Below are positions 8,258 to 16,894 of a stretch of DNA of 64,000 nucleotides, piece by piece. The position numbers were made by a program, and so were the translations under genes. The notes under the pieces are model-generated. The model worked only from the letters and a program-made list of their open reading frames with translations. It did not search any database and was not told where the DNA came from. The stretch covers positions 62,001-126,000 of the forward strand of contig NZ_STGU01000001.1 in assembly GCF_004912135.1 (NCBI RefSeq). Reading direction: 5' to 3'. The number at the start of each line of letters is the position of its first letter. The first letter of the stretch is position 1. This DNA is from Rhizobium rosettiformans W3. Its GTDB lineage: Bacteria > Pseudomonadota > Alphaproteobacteria > Rhizobiales > Rhizobiaceae.

Positions 8258-9400
8258 GTGGCAGGACTAAAATACGGGATCATCGGTTGCGGTATGATGG
8301 GGCAGGAGCATCTGCGCAACATCGCCCTTCTGCCGGATGCGTCGGTGGTGGCGATCTTCGAACCTGACCCCGGCATGCGGGCGTTGTCTGCAGAGGCCGT
8401 GCCGACGGCAGAGATGGTGAGCTCGGTCGAGGAACTGCTCGCAGTCGAGGCGGTGAATTGCCTTCTGATTGCCAGCCCGAACTATCTGCATCTCGACCAG
8501 CTCGAGAAGATCGCAGCGATCCGGCCGCTGCCGGTGCTGGTCGAAAAACCGCTCTTTACCGACCCTGCCGATGCGCCCCGTCTTGCCGCACTTCGAGCCG
8601 CCTATCCGGCGCCGATCTGGGTTGCCATGGAGTACCGCTACATGCCGCCGGTGGCCCGTATGATCGACGAGGCTGAGGATGCGACGGGCGGCATCCGCAT
8701 GCTGACCATCCGCGAGCATCGCTTCCCGTTCCTCGAAAAGGTCGGGGACTGGAACCGCTTCAACCGCAACACAGGCGGCACGCTGGTCGAGAAATGCTGC
8801 CACTTCTTCGACCTGATGCGGCATATCCTGAAGTCCGATCCCGTCCGCATTATGGCTTCGGGCGGGCAGTCGGTGAACCATGTCGACGAGGTCTATGACG
8901 GCAAGCGGTCCGACATCTGGGACAATGCCTATGTCATCGTCGACTTTGCCTCCGGTGCGCGCGCCATGCTGGAGCTTTGCATGTTTGCGGAGGGCGCACG
9001 CTATCAGGAAGAGATCTCGGCGGTGGGGCCGAAGGGCAAGATCGAATGCCTTGTGCCCGGTCCGGGGCGCTTCTGGCCCGAGCATCTCGGAGAGCCGCCG
9101 ATCGCCCAAGTGATCGTTTCGCCGCGAGATCCTAAGGGCCCGCATGTTGTCGAGATCCCGGTCGATCCGCAATTGCTGGAGGCCGGCGACCACAATGGCT
9201 CGACCTTCTACCAGCATCAGCGCTTCCAGAAAGCGGTGCGGGGCGAGCATCCCGTTGAAGTTGCCCTCGATGACGGATGGTGGGCGGTCGCGATGGGACT
9301 TGCCGCGCAGCACTCGGCCGAAACGGGGCAGGCCGTGAGCTTCCCGCTCGCATTTTCGCCAGAAGCACGCGTCAAGCAGAAGTTGTCGTTGCAGGCCTGA
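8258..9400 (+). CDS. Gfo/Idh/MocA-family NAD(P)-dependent oxidoreductase
   Basis: A 380-residue protein with an N-terminal Rossmann domain (GIIGCGMMGQEH, glycine motif at residues 10-15) and the family EKP motif (VLVEKPLF). The C-terminal alpha/beta domain carries GGTLVEKCCHFFDLMRHI. It starts at a GTG with a strong AGGAGGAAAG. Members act on sugars, inositols or their derivatives. One branch comprises NAD-dependent glycosidases that cleave sulfoquinovosides (GH188). The neighbouring Smo-like set contains no classical sulfoquinovosidase, so this gene is a candidate for that first step. Sugar dehydrogenase activity is the conservative alternative. Confidence 0.85.
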   Translation: MAGLKYGIIGCGMMGQEHLRNIALLPDASVVAIFEPDPGMRALSAEAVPTAEMVSSVEELLAVEAVNCLLIASPNYLHLDQLEKIAAIRPLPVLVEKPLFTDPADAPRLAALRAAYPAPIWVAMEYRYMPPVARMIDEAEDATGGIRMLTIREHRFPFLEKVGDWNRFNRNTGGTLVEKCCHFFDLMRHILKSDPVRIMASGGQSVNHVDEVYDGKRSDIWDNAYVIVDFASGARAMLELCMFAEGARYQEEISAVGPKGKIECLVPGPGRFWPEHLGEPPIAQVIVSPRDPKGPHVVEIPVDPQLLEAGDHNGSTFYQHQRFQKAVRGEHPVEVALDDGWWAVAMGLAAQHSAETGQAVSFPLAFSPEARVKQKLSLQA

Positions 9401-9478
9401 ATGGCGGCCTGATCAGCGCGCGAACAATTCGTTCGTTGCGGCGTTGGAGCCCTTGTGCGAGCGCAAGGAGAGCCAGTG

Positions 9479-11248
9479 GTGAGCGAGTATGTTTTTGGCC
9501 CCGTTATCAGGGATGACGGGGTTCTGTTTCGGCTATGGGCGCCACGATGTGACACGGTTTCCCTGGAACTAGAGGGAGCAGCAATAAGAGAGATGGAGAG
9601 GCAGCCCGACGGTCAGTTCCATCTCCTGGTACCCGAGGCAAAGCCCGGCATGCGGTACCGGTTCCATCTGCCGGACGGGCTGGTCGTTCCGGACCCCGCC
9701 AGCCGTCACCAGCCCGAGGACGTCTTCGGCCCGAGTGAATTGGTCGATCTCTCACACTACCGCAGACCAGATCCGATCTGGCAGGGCAGGCCCTGGGCCG
9801 ACATGGTAATCTACGAGCTGCATGTCGGCACATTCACGGAAGAGGGGACGTTTCGAGCGGTGATCGAGAAGCTCGACCATCTCGCCGGACTGGGGATCAC
9901 GGCGATCCAGCTCATGCCGATCGCGGACTTTCCGGGAAGCCGAAACTGGGGCTATGACGGCGTGCTGCCTTATGCGCCCGACAGCGTTTACGGGCGGCCG
10001 GACGATCTCGTCGCGCTCGTGGAGGCGGCGCATCAGAGGGGGATCTCCGTCTTTCTCGACGTGGTCTACAATCACTTCGGACCGTCCGGCAATTTCATGG
10101 CGGCCTATGCGCCACTTTTCTCGCCGCATCATCAGACACCCTGGGGTGACGGGGTCAATTTCGATGATGAACAGAGCGAGATGGTTCGCGCGTTTCTGAT
10201 CGAGAATGCACTTCACTGGCTCGAGGAGTATCGGATTGACGGGCTGAGGCTCGATGCGGTGCATGCGATCCGTGACGACAGCAAGCCGCATTTTCTCGAC
10301 GAGTTGGCGATGCGTGTCAGGCAGCGTCTTGGGGATCGACATGTTCATCTCATTGTCGAGAACGAGGAGAACAACCCGCGTCTACTAGAGCGATCAGGCT
10401 CAGACGCCCCTCTCTTCAACGCACAATGGAATGATGACATCCACCACGCGCTGCATGTGGCAACCAGTGGAGAGACCTTCGGGTATTATGGTGATTACGA
10501 AGAAGCGGGTCCGGCGCTGGCAAGGGCGCTTGCCGAAGGCTTCGTCTTCCAAGGCCAGGTGATGTCCTTCAGTGGCGAGACGCGGGGGCAGCCCAGCGGC
10601 CATATTTCGCCTGTCGCCTTCATCTCCTTCCTCCACAATCACGACCAGATCGGCAATCGCGCGAATGGCGACCGCATCATGGCGACCCTGCCGGAGCCAG
10701 CGCTCGCCTTCGCCGCCGCGATCGTTCTGCTGTCACCCCAGATCCCCATGCTCTTCATGGGCGAGGAATGGTCGTCGCAGCGGCCTTTTCCCTATTTTTG
10801 TGACTTCGACGAGGAACTGAACGCCGCCGTGCGAAAAGGCCGGCGGCAGGAATTGTCCAAGCTTCCGGGCTTTGACGGTGAACATGTTCTCGATCCCACG
10901 TCGGAGGACACATTCCGCTCGGGTATCCTCGATTGGGAGGCTGCGACATCCACGCCCGGCACGACCTGGATTGACCGCTATCGCCAGTTGATCACGCTGC
11001 GGCGGGAACGCGTCGCGCCTTTGCTTCCCCTTATGGATCAAGGCGGGCGCTACGTGCTTGATGGTGCGGCCATCCGGGTCGAGTGGCCGCTCAATGACGG
11101 GCGATCTTATATTCTCGTGGCCAACCCGACGGATGGTGCTGTCGAGACGCATATGGAAAGCGATCTGGTCGATGTCGTCTACGCGCAGGGGGAGCACAAG
11201 CCGGATGGTCTTGGTCCCTGGTCGCTGGTCTTTGGCATCAAGCAGTGA
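9479..11248 (+). CDS. treZ: Malto-oligosyltrehalose trehalohydrolase
   Basis: A 589-residue GH13 enzyme that releases trehalose from maltooligosyl-trehalose in the cytoplasm. The N-terminal CBM48-like domain (FRLWAPRCDTVSLELEG) is followed by the alpha-amylase barrel with DVVYNHFGPSGNF, the nucleophile region GLRLDAVHAI, VENEENN and the conserved HNHDQIGNR. AAGGAG at 9465 positions translation at the GTG at 9476 or 9479; the open frame from 9455 lacks a site. TreY (the partner synthase) and TreX are not in the window, so the pathway must be completed elsewhere. It is convergent with the next gene, 18 bp away. Confidence 0.92.
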   Translation: MSEYVFGPVIRDDGVLFRLWAPRCDTVSLELEGAAIREMERQPDGQFHLLVPEAKPGMRYRFHLPDGLVVPDPASRHQPEDVFGPSELVDLSHYRRPDPIWQGRPWADMVIYELHVGTFTEEGTFRAVIEKLDHLAGLGITAIQLMPIADFPGSRNWGYDGVLPYAPDSVYGRPDDLVALVEAAHQRGISVFLDVVYNHFGPSGNFMAAYAPLFSPHHQTPWGDGVNFDDEQSEMVRAFLIENALHWLEEYRIDGLRLDAVHAIRDDSKPHFLDELAMRVRQRLGDRHVHLIVENEENNPRLLERSGSDAPLFNAQWNDDIHHALHVATSGETFGYYGDYEEAGPALARALAEGFVFQGQVMSFSGETRGQPSGHISPVAFISFLHNHDQIGNRANGDRIMATLPEPALAFAAAIVLLSPQIPMLFMGEEWSSQRPFPYFCDFDEELNAAVRKGRRQELSKLPGFDGEHVLDPTSEDTFRSGILDWEAATSTPGTTWIDRYRQLITLRRERVAPLLPLMDQGGRYVLDGAAIRVEWPLNDGRSYILVANPTDGAVETHMESDLVDVVYAQGEHKPDGLGPWSLVFGIKQ

Positions 11249-11266
11249 GGATCTTGTGCTGGGGGC

Positions 11267-12178
11267 TTAGCCCATGCGATCAGCAAGGTGCATGACTTCA
11301 AGGGCGGATCGGGCGACCATATCGGCGCCGATGCCTCCGAAGGCCTGCGGGTTTTTCATGACCGCCGGGCCGCCGACGGCGATCTTCATGGCGGACAGGC
11401 TGCGGTTCGACTGAATGCGGCGGATGGCAGACGCACATTCGTCGACTTCATCGATCTGGCCGACCGAGATGCCCAGCAGGCTGTAGGACGAGTTGGACAG
11501 GCGCATGTAGAGGCTGTCGTTGAGCTCGAGATCGGCACCGCCATCGACATCCCAGCCCATGTCGCGGAAACAGGAAGCAACGATCGAAACGCCGATCGTG
11601 TGCATGGCGCCTTGCGTTCGAGCGAGCAAAACACGGCGCGCCTTCTGGCGATCGCGGATCGTCTGGCTGCGGTTTTGCGATAGATGATTGACGATCATGC
11701 CGAGGCGTGTCGAAGCAATGGCGACCTGAATGAAATCCGTCTCGTCATTGCACCACAGCCGGCCGAGATGAGCCGCCACCGGCGAGAAGAGCTGGATCGC
11801 CAGAGTGTGCATCGGCAGTTCACTGCGCTGCAACTCTTCGATAATCTCCCGATGCGCCCGCGGATCGGGCTGGATCAGGGCCTGTGTCAGTGCGGCGCGG
11901 TAGGCGATCGCCTTGTCGGTTCCCGGCAGTTCGCGGGCCTTCGGATCCAGTTCAGGGTGAAGATGGAAATCGATCTCCGGCGGCATTTCGCCGTCGTGGA
12001 GATGCGTCGACAGGTCCGGATGGCTTGCCCCCACCAGCCGGGGTACGGCTCCGCGGATCGCGCTTTCGAGAATGCGCTGCTCGAGGCTTGTCAGCTTGTT
12101 GTCGGCTTTGGATAGTTCAGGCTTACCGTCCGTATACGGAGGGTCTCCCGACGATCCCCCCTTCTTATCACCCGCCAT
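11267..12178 (-). CDS. Cobalamin-binding/SCHIC-domain regulator, second AerR/PpaA-like protein
   Basis: A 303-residue soluble protein with a helical linker segment (LWCNDETDFIQVAIASTRLG) and a B12-binding-like Rossmann domain. That domain carries an MHTIG histidine at the position of the conserved histidine of AerR/PpaA, followed by CFRDMGWDVDGG. AerR/PpaA proteins modulate the photosynthesis repressor PpsR/CrtJ using cobalamin or heme. The architecture parallels the protein at 20705-21658, but the long charged N-terminus (DKKGGSSGDPPYTDG) differs. GGGAGGGTG precedes the ATG. It sits at the PGC border upstream of treZ (convergent) and beyond dxs. A role in light/O2 control of pigments is inferred from domain and location. 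Confidence 0.8.
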   Translation of the reverse strand: MAGDKKGGSSGDPPYTDGKPELSKADNKLTSLEQRILESAIRGAVPRLVGASHPDLSTHLHDGEMPPEIDFHLHPELDPKARELPGTDKAIAYRAALTQALIQPDPRAHREIIEELQRSELPMHTLAIQLFSPVAAHLGRLWCNDETDFIQVAIASTRLGMIVNHLSQNRSQTIRDRQKARRVLLARTQGAMHTIGVSIVASCFRDMGWDVDGGADLELNDSLYMRLSNSSYSLLGISVGQIDEVDECASAIRRIQSNRSLSAMKIAVGGPAVMKNPQAFGGIGADMVARSALEVMHLADRMG

Positions 12179-12298
12179 ATCACCCTCCCGGTCATCGGCT
12201 TGGGCTTATCCGCTCATCCCGATGGGATAGTACTTCATTCTTTCATCTTCGCCAAACTTCTCGTGGTCGTATACGTCTTTTACCGCCTTAAGGTTTAG

Positions 12299-14188
12299 TC
12301 AGCGATCTTCGGCACGGTGCAGACGTGCAGGCAGTTCGGCCTGGCCGGCGATTGTCGACCGGCGTAGATCCGCATTGGGCCTTGCGATGCCAAGCCCACT
12401 GCGCGCAAGGGCCGCGATGTGACGGGCGGTCAGCTTCGCCTCTTCGTACATGTCATCGGGGCTTGCCTGTGCGATGAATGTATCGGGCAAGGTCATGGTG
12501 CGCAGGGCGCAGCGGCCGTCGAGCATGCCCCGGTTGGCGAGATGGTGGAGGACGAGGGCGCCAAATCCACCGGTGGCGCCCTCTTCGATCGTGATCAACA
12601 TCGTATGATTGTCGACGAGGTCGGCGAGAAGTGCCGTATCCAGCGGCTTTGCAAAGCGCGCGTCCGCGACGGTTGCGGAGATGCCTTCCAAAGCCAGAAG
12701 CCGGCGCGCCTTCAGACAGTCCGCGAGCCTTGTGCCGAAAGACAGAAGGGCTACCTGGCTGCCTTGTTCGATGATCCTTCCCCGGCCAATGGGGAGAATT
12801 TCTCCTCTGGTCGGCAAGGTCACGCCGGTTCCTTCTCCGCGGGGATAACGGAAGGCGATCGGCCCATGATCATGGGCCGCGGCGGTCGCGACCATATGGA
12901 CCAGTTCCGCCTCATCGCTGGCAGCCATCACGGTGAAGCCCGGCAGATTTGCGAGACAGAGAATGTCGAAGGATCCGGCATGGGTCGGTCCGTCAGCGCC
13001 GACAAGGCCGGCGCGGTCGATCGCAAAGCGGACGGGAAGGTGCTGCAGGGCGACATCGTGGACGATCTGGTCATAGGCCCTTTGCAAGAACGTTGAATAG
13101 ATCGCGCAGAAGGGCTTCATGCCCGCCGCGGCAAGACCGGCGGCGAATGTGACTGCATGCTGTTCGGCGATCCCGACATCGAAGGTACGCTTGGGAAAAC
13201 TCGCCTCGAAGCGATCGATGCCGGTGCCTGCCGCCATGGCCGCGGTGATCGCCACGATCCGGTCGTCATGCCCTGCTTCCTGGATCAGGGCATCGGCAAA
13301 GACCTTGGTGTAGCTCGGCGCCTTGGGCTGGCCCTTGGCCTGAACGCCCGTATAAACGTCGAACGGGTTTACCCCGTGATATTTGTCGCCGGACGTCTCG
13401 GCCGGTGCGTAGCCCGCCCCCTTGCGGGTGACCGCGTGCAGCAGGATCGGGCCATTCCGGGCGTCTCGCAGTCTGGCCAAAAGGGGCAAGAGCGTATCCA
13501 GATCATGACCGTCGACGGGACCGTGATAGTCGAAGCCGAAGTTCTCGAAGAGATTGCCGGAGTTTGCGCCCGAGCCCTCCCGCACGGCAGCAAGGTGCTG
13601 TTGCAGGGCCCCGGTCGATGCGGAAATCGACATGTCATTGTCATTCAGGATGACGATCATCGGCCGGCCTGACCTGCCCGCATTGTTCATGGCCTCGAAT
13701 GCCATGCCGGCAGACATTGCTCCATCCCCGATAACGCAGACGACATGGCCCTGCTCATGCGTCAAATCCCGCGCGGTCGCAAAACCGAGGCCTGCGGAAA
13801 TCGAGGTGGAGGAATGGGCGGCGCCGAAGGGGTCGTAGTCGCTTTCTGCGCGGCGGGTAAAGCCAGACAGGCCGTTCTTCTTGCGAAGGCTCAGCATCCG
13901 CGCGCGGCGGCCTGTCAGGATCTTGTGCGGATAACATTGGTGACTGACGTCCCAGATGATCGTATCGCGGGGCGCCTCAAAGACGGCATGGATTGCGATC
14001 GTCAATTCGATCACACCAAGGCTCGAGCCCAGATGCCCGCCCGTTTCCGATACGATGCGGATGGTTTCGCCCCGCAACTCCCCGGCCAATTGGACAAGGC
14101 TCCGGCTGTCCAGAGATTTCAGATCGTCAGGGCCTTGAACTCGATCGAGTAAGGGAGTGGCGATGTCATTTGCACGAGACAAGTCCAC
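12299..14188 (-). CDS. dxs: 1-deoxy-D-xylulose-5-phosphate synthase
   Basis: A 629-residue thiamine-diphosphate enzyme that condenses pyruvate and glyceraldehyde-3-phosphate, the first step of the MEP route to carotenoid and phytyl precursors. The TPP motif is [18 protein letters not shown], the catalytic histidine region is [12 protein letters not shown], and the transketolase domain carries [16 protein letters not shown] start it at the GTG at 14188, directly after GGGAGGAGAGCA; a longer frame to 14215 is possible. A perfect PpsR site lies 130 bp upstream, so this copy appears to be co-regulated with photopigments, as for PGC-linked dxs genes in other purple bacteria. Confidence 0.95.
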   Translation of the reverse strand: MDLSRANDIATPLLDRVQGPDDLKSLDSRSLVQLAGELRGETIRIVSETGGHLGSSLGVIELTIAIHAVFEAPRDTIIWDVSHQCYPHKILTGRRARMLSLRKKNGLSGFTRRAESDYDPFGAAHSSTSISAGLGFATARDLTHEQGHVVCVIGDGAMSAGMAFEAMNNAGRSGRPMIVILNDNDMSISASTGALQQHLAAVREGSGANSGNLFENFGFDYHGPVDGHDLDTLLPLLARLRDARNGPILLHAVTRKGAGYAPAETSGDKYHGVNPFDVYTGVQAKGQPKAPSYTKVFADALIQEAGHDDRIVAITAAMAAGTGIDRFEASFPKRTFDVGIAEQHAVTFAAGLAAAGMKPFCAIYSTFLQRAYDQIVHDVALQHLPVRFAIDRAGLVGADGPTHAGSFDILCLANLPGFTVMAASDEAELVHMVATAAAHDHGPIAFRYPRGEGTGVTLPTRGEILPIGRGRIIEQGSQVALLSFGTRLADCLKARRLLALEGISATVADARFAKPLDTALLADLVDNHTMLITIEEGATGGFGALVLHHLANRGMLDGRCALRTMTLPDTFIAQASPDDMYEEAKLTARHIAALARSGLGIARPNADLRRSTIAGQAELPARLHRAEDR

Positions 14189-14317
14189 TGTGCTCTCCTC
14201 CCAAGCAGAGCCCATATCCCGCGGTGCCCTGCTTCATCGAGTGCCACATCGACACTGTCAGTCAGCGCTTACCTGGGTATGGTCCAATAACTGCATATTC
14301 GGAGAAGTCGGGCGGTA

Positions 14318-14335
14318 TGTAAACTTTTTTTTACA
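14318..14335. promoter_or_regulatory. PpsR/CrtJ binding site upstream of dxs
   Basis: TGTAAACTTTTTTTTACA is a perfect TGT-N12-ACA element, 130 bp upstream of the dxs GTG and downstream of the cycA hairpin. PpsR represses photopigment genes under oxygen through such palindromes. Confidence 0.8.
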
Positions 14336-14346
14336 CTTTGCCGCGG

Positions 14347-14377
14347 AAATCCGCCGGGCGTGCTGCGCCCGGCGGAT
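14347..14377 (-). terminator. Hairpin terminator downstream of cycA
   Basis: A 12-bp perfect stem (ATCCGCCGGGCG / CGCCCGGCGGAT, 5-nt loop) lies 11 bp after the cycA stop. On the minus strand it is followed by only a short U-run (TTTCC), so termination may be partial. It insulates cycA from the dxs promoter. Confidence 0.6.
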
Positions 14378-14387
14378 CTTGAAGTCA

Positions 14388-14774
14388 TCAGGGAGCGGGA
14401 TGCGCCTTCAGGAAGGCGATGACGTCCGCAATTTCCTTCGGATCTTTCAGCCCCGCAAACGCCATGCGGGTGCCTTTGACCACGCCGCGGGGATTGGCGA
14501 GATAGGCCGTCAGCTGAGCGTCATCCCAGACCTTGCCCGCGCCGAAGTCCGTCATGGCCTTGGAATACTTGAAACCTTCTGCGATGCCAGGCTGACGACC
14601 GACCACACCCTGCAGCGAGGGGCCGACCTTGTGTTTCGCGTCGGCCACGTTGTGACAGGCGGTGCACTTCTTGAAGACGGTCTCGCCGGCCGCCGCGTCC
14701 CCTTCCTGAGCGAAGGCGTTAGAAGACAGCAGGAGTGCTGCGGCGGTGCATGCGGCTGCAATTATCCTCGACAT
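14388..14774 (-). CDS. cycA: Class I cytochrome c (c2/c550 type)
   Basis: A 128-residue periplasmic electron carrier. The signal peptide covers residues 1-22 (SNAFA/QEG). The heme site is CTACH at residues 37-41 and the distal methionine is Met104 in GTRMAF. Size and fold match cytochrome c2, which shuttles electrons from the bc1 complex to the reaction centre, here probably through PufC. It is flanked by dxs and the tspO-bchP region of the PGC. The cycA symbol is by analogy; other mono-heme c-type carriers look alike. Confidence 0.85.
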   Translation of the reverse strand: MSRIIAAACTAAALLLSSNAFAQEGDAAAGETVFKKCTACHNVADAKHKVGPSLQGVVGRQPGIAEGFKYSKAMTDFGAGKVWDDAQLTAYLANPRGVVKGTRMAFAGLKDPKEIADVIAFLKAHPAP

Positions 14775-14941
14775 GTGTATCCTCCCATGGCATCGCGGAT
14801 GAAATTGATATGTAATGCTGGCATGACGTTCGACCAGCCCGGTCGATTCCGGGGATGGTCTGCCTCACAAGGCGGTGCGCTCCATGGAACCGCAATGCTG
14901 GCTTCGATCTTCCTATACGAAACCAACCCCGGAGCCGGATC

Positions 14942-15388
14942 ATGGCCGCAGCCGTCCTTCTTGTGATCGTTCTCGCCGCCGCCTCGAGCGGGGCGATGTT
15001 CAAGCCCGGCGAATGGTATGAAACGCTGCGCAAACCCAGCTGGACGCCGCCGAAGTGGGCCTTCCCCGTGGTCTGGACGATCCTCTATGTGATGATCGGC
15101 TATGCGGGCTGGCTTGTTTGGACGAATGGCGGCTGGTCTCTGCCCATGGCACTCTGGGCGCTTCAGATGGTGACCAATGCTCTGTGGTCCTACTTCTTTT
15201 TCGGGATACGGCGCATGGACATCGCGCTCGTCGATGTTGCCGTCCTCTGGCTTTCCGTGGCGCTCTTCATCGTGACGGCATGGTCCCTGGTGCCGCTCGC
15301 CTCTCTCCTGTTCGTACCCTATCTCGCCTGGGTTACCGCGGCGGCCGCGCTCAACTATTCGGTCCGGCGGCTCAATCCCGACGCCTGA
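14942..15388 (+). CDS. tspO: Tryptophan-rich sensory protein TspO (CrtK)
   Basis: A 148-residue outer-membrane or membrane protein of the TspO/MBR family with five hydrophobic helices. It has the signature WYETLRKPSWTPPKW followed by FPVVWTILYVMIGYA and the aromatic ALWSYFFFG. GGAG seven bases upstream supports the ATG at 14942 over an earlier in-frame ATG at 14855. In Rhodobacter TspO dampens photosynthesis gene expression under oxygen, probably through porphyrin export or sensing. It is divergent from cycA. Its 3' end overlaps the convergent orf100 by 34 bp. Confidence 0.92.
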   Translation: MAAAVLLVIVLAAASSGAMFKPGEWYETLRKPSWTPPKWAFPVVWTILYVMIGYAGWLVWTNGGWSLPMALWALQMVTNALWSYFFFGIRRMDIALVDVAVLWLSVALFIVTAWSLVPLASLLFVPYLAWVTAAAALNYSVRRLNPDA

Positions 15389-15657
15389 TCGGCGAGCCTC
15401 ATCTTCAAGTCGACGAGGAAAGCAATCAGCGACGCGGCAAGCAGGGCTCCAAGCCAAAGAACGTGTGCCTGCCGCATCGCCAGTCCGAAGGCCGCAAGCA
15501 GACAGCTTCCCGAAATGGCGTTGGGCGCGAGTGTCTTGATCACGAGGTCGGGGCGAGGCGATCGCATGGCGACGGCGGCGATCACCGACCACAGCACGAG
15601 AACCGCAACCACACTGATCCAGCCCGAAATGAAGATCTGCGTCAGCCATGCCGTCAT
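15355..15657 (-). CDS. Small three-helix membrane protein downstream of bchP (unknown)
   Basis: A 100-residue protein with three predicted membrane helices (ISVVAVLVLWSVIAAVA, ISGSCLLAAFGLA, VLWLGALLAASLIAFLV). Its ATG overlaps the bchP stop (ATGA), so it is translated with bchP. I do not recognise the family. The position between bchP and the tspO end suggests a photosynthesis-linked accessory protein. The last 34 bp are shared, in opposite orientation, with tspO. Confidence 0.7.
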   Translation of the reverse strand: MTAWLTQIFISGWISVVAVLVLWSVIAAVAMRSPRPDLVIKTLAPNAISGSCLLAAFGLAMRQAHVLWLGALLAASLIAFLVDLKMRLADQASGLSRRTE

Positions 15658-16859
15658 CTCTGCCCCGCGGGGATGCCGAAGAGCTGGGCAAGATCCTTGG
15701 CGAAGACGCGCAGGTGCGCCAGCGGATCCCGTCGCACCAGCTTCTTGTTCAGATAGGATTCCCAGGTCAGGCGCTGAACATCCGGGTCCGCACACATGGC
15801 GACAAACTTCTCGCGAAGCCGGTCGTTGCGATACCAGATCATCTGCATGATCCCGAGGATCAGGAAGACCCGGCCATGCGCCTGCATGAAGCTTCGTCGC
15901 GCCTGCGCCAGGGCTCGCCCGTTGCCGGCCAGCAGAGACGCGTGAACCGCCTCAGCCGAAAGGCGGCCACACAGCATGGCATAGTAGATGCCTTCACCGG
16001 AGGATGGTGCCACCGTGCCCGCGGCATCGCCGGCGAGCAGCACGTTGCGGCCATTGTCCCACCGCTTCATCGGTTTCAGCGGGAGGGGCGCACCCTCGCG
16101 GCGGATGACACGACAGTCCTGGAGACCGGCCGCGCGTTTCAGGGCTTTGGTGGCTTCGCGGATGTTGTGACCTTTGACGGCCGTGCCGGTGCCGATGCTC
16201 GTCTGTCCCCCATGGGGGAAGACCCAGCCATAGAAGTCGGGGGAGATGCGACCGTCATAGACGACATCGCAGCGGTCGGCCCTGAAGATTTCCGGCTCTG
16301 CATCCTGGGGGCTTTCGACGATTTCATGATAGGCGAAGACATAAGGTGGCTTTTTGGCTGCGGGGAACATCATCCGTCTGACAGCGGAATTTGCGCCGTC
16401 TGCGCCAATGACACGGCGTGCTCTGATCACGATCGACGCCCGTTCCGTCTCGCCATCGGTCTGGACGACGGTGAGATCGAGAGTTCCTTCATCACTCTCT
16501 TCCATGCCGTCCAGCTTTGCGGTCAGTCGATCAGCGCCTGCCTCTTCGGCGCGTTTGCGCAGGTAGGGATCGAAATGGGCACGGTCGACCATTCCGACAT
16601 AGCCTATATCGCCGATGGCCATCTCGACGGTCTTGCCCGAGGGGGCAATGATGCGGGCGGCATTGGCCCGCGCGACGAGTTGGCTTTCGGGAATTGCAAA
16701 ATCTTGAAGCGCCCTTGATGGAATGGCGCCCCCGCAAGGCTTTATCCTGTTGTCCGGATCGACCAGGACGACCGAATGGCCCTTCTGCGCCAGTTGTTCT
16801 GCCGCCATGGCGCCGCAAGGCCCTCCGCCGATAACGGCGACATCATAGATCTTCGGCAT
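15654..16859 (-). CDS. bchP: Geranylgeranyl diphosphate/bacteriochlorophyll reductase
   Basis: A 401-residue flavoprotein that reduces the geranylgeranyl tail of bacteriochlorophyll a to phytyl. The N-terminal FAD fold (VAVIGGGPCGAMAAEQL) and the second FAD motif LLAGDAAGTVAPSSGEGI are present, as is KPCGGAIP, typical of the family. GGGAGA precedes the ATG at 16859; the upstream open frame to 17051 overlaps the PucC-like gene and is not needed. It follows bchG and the PucC-like gene in the order known from Rhodobacter, and carries orf100 behind it. Confidence 0.95.
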   Translation of the reverse strand: MPKIYDVAVIGGGPCGAMAAEQLAQKGHSVVLVDPDNRIKPCGGAIPSRALQDFAIPESQLVARANAARIIAPSGKTVEMAIGDIGYVGMVDRAHFDPYLRKRAEEAGADRLTAKLDGMEESDEGTLDLTVVQTDGETERASIVIRARRVIGADGANSAVRRMMFPAAKKPPYVFAYHEIVESPQDAEPEIFRADRCDVVYDGRISPDFYGWVFPHGGQTSIGTGTAVKGHNIREATKALKRAAGLQDCRVIRREGAPLPLKPMKRWDNGRNVLLAGDAAGTVAPSSGEGIYYAMLCGRLSAEAVHASLLAGNGRALAQARRSFMQAHGRVFLILGIMQMIWYRNDRLREKFVAMCADPDVQRLTWESYLNKKLVRRDPLAHLRVFAKDLAQLFGIPAGQR

Positions 16860-16894
16860 GCGTGTCTCCCTGCCGGATCGACCGGCGTTGGGGT

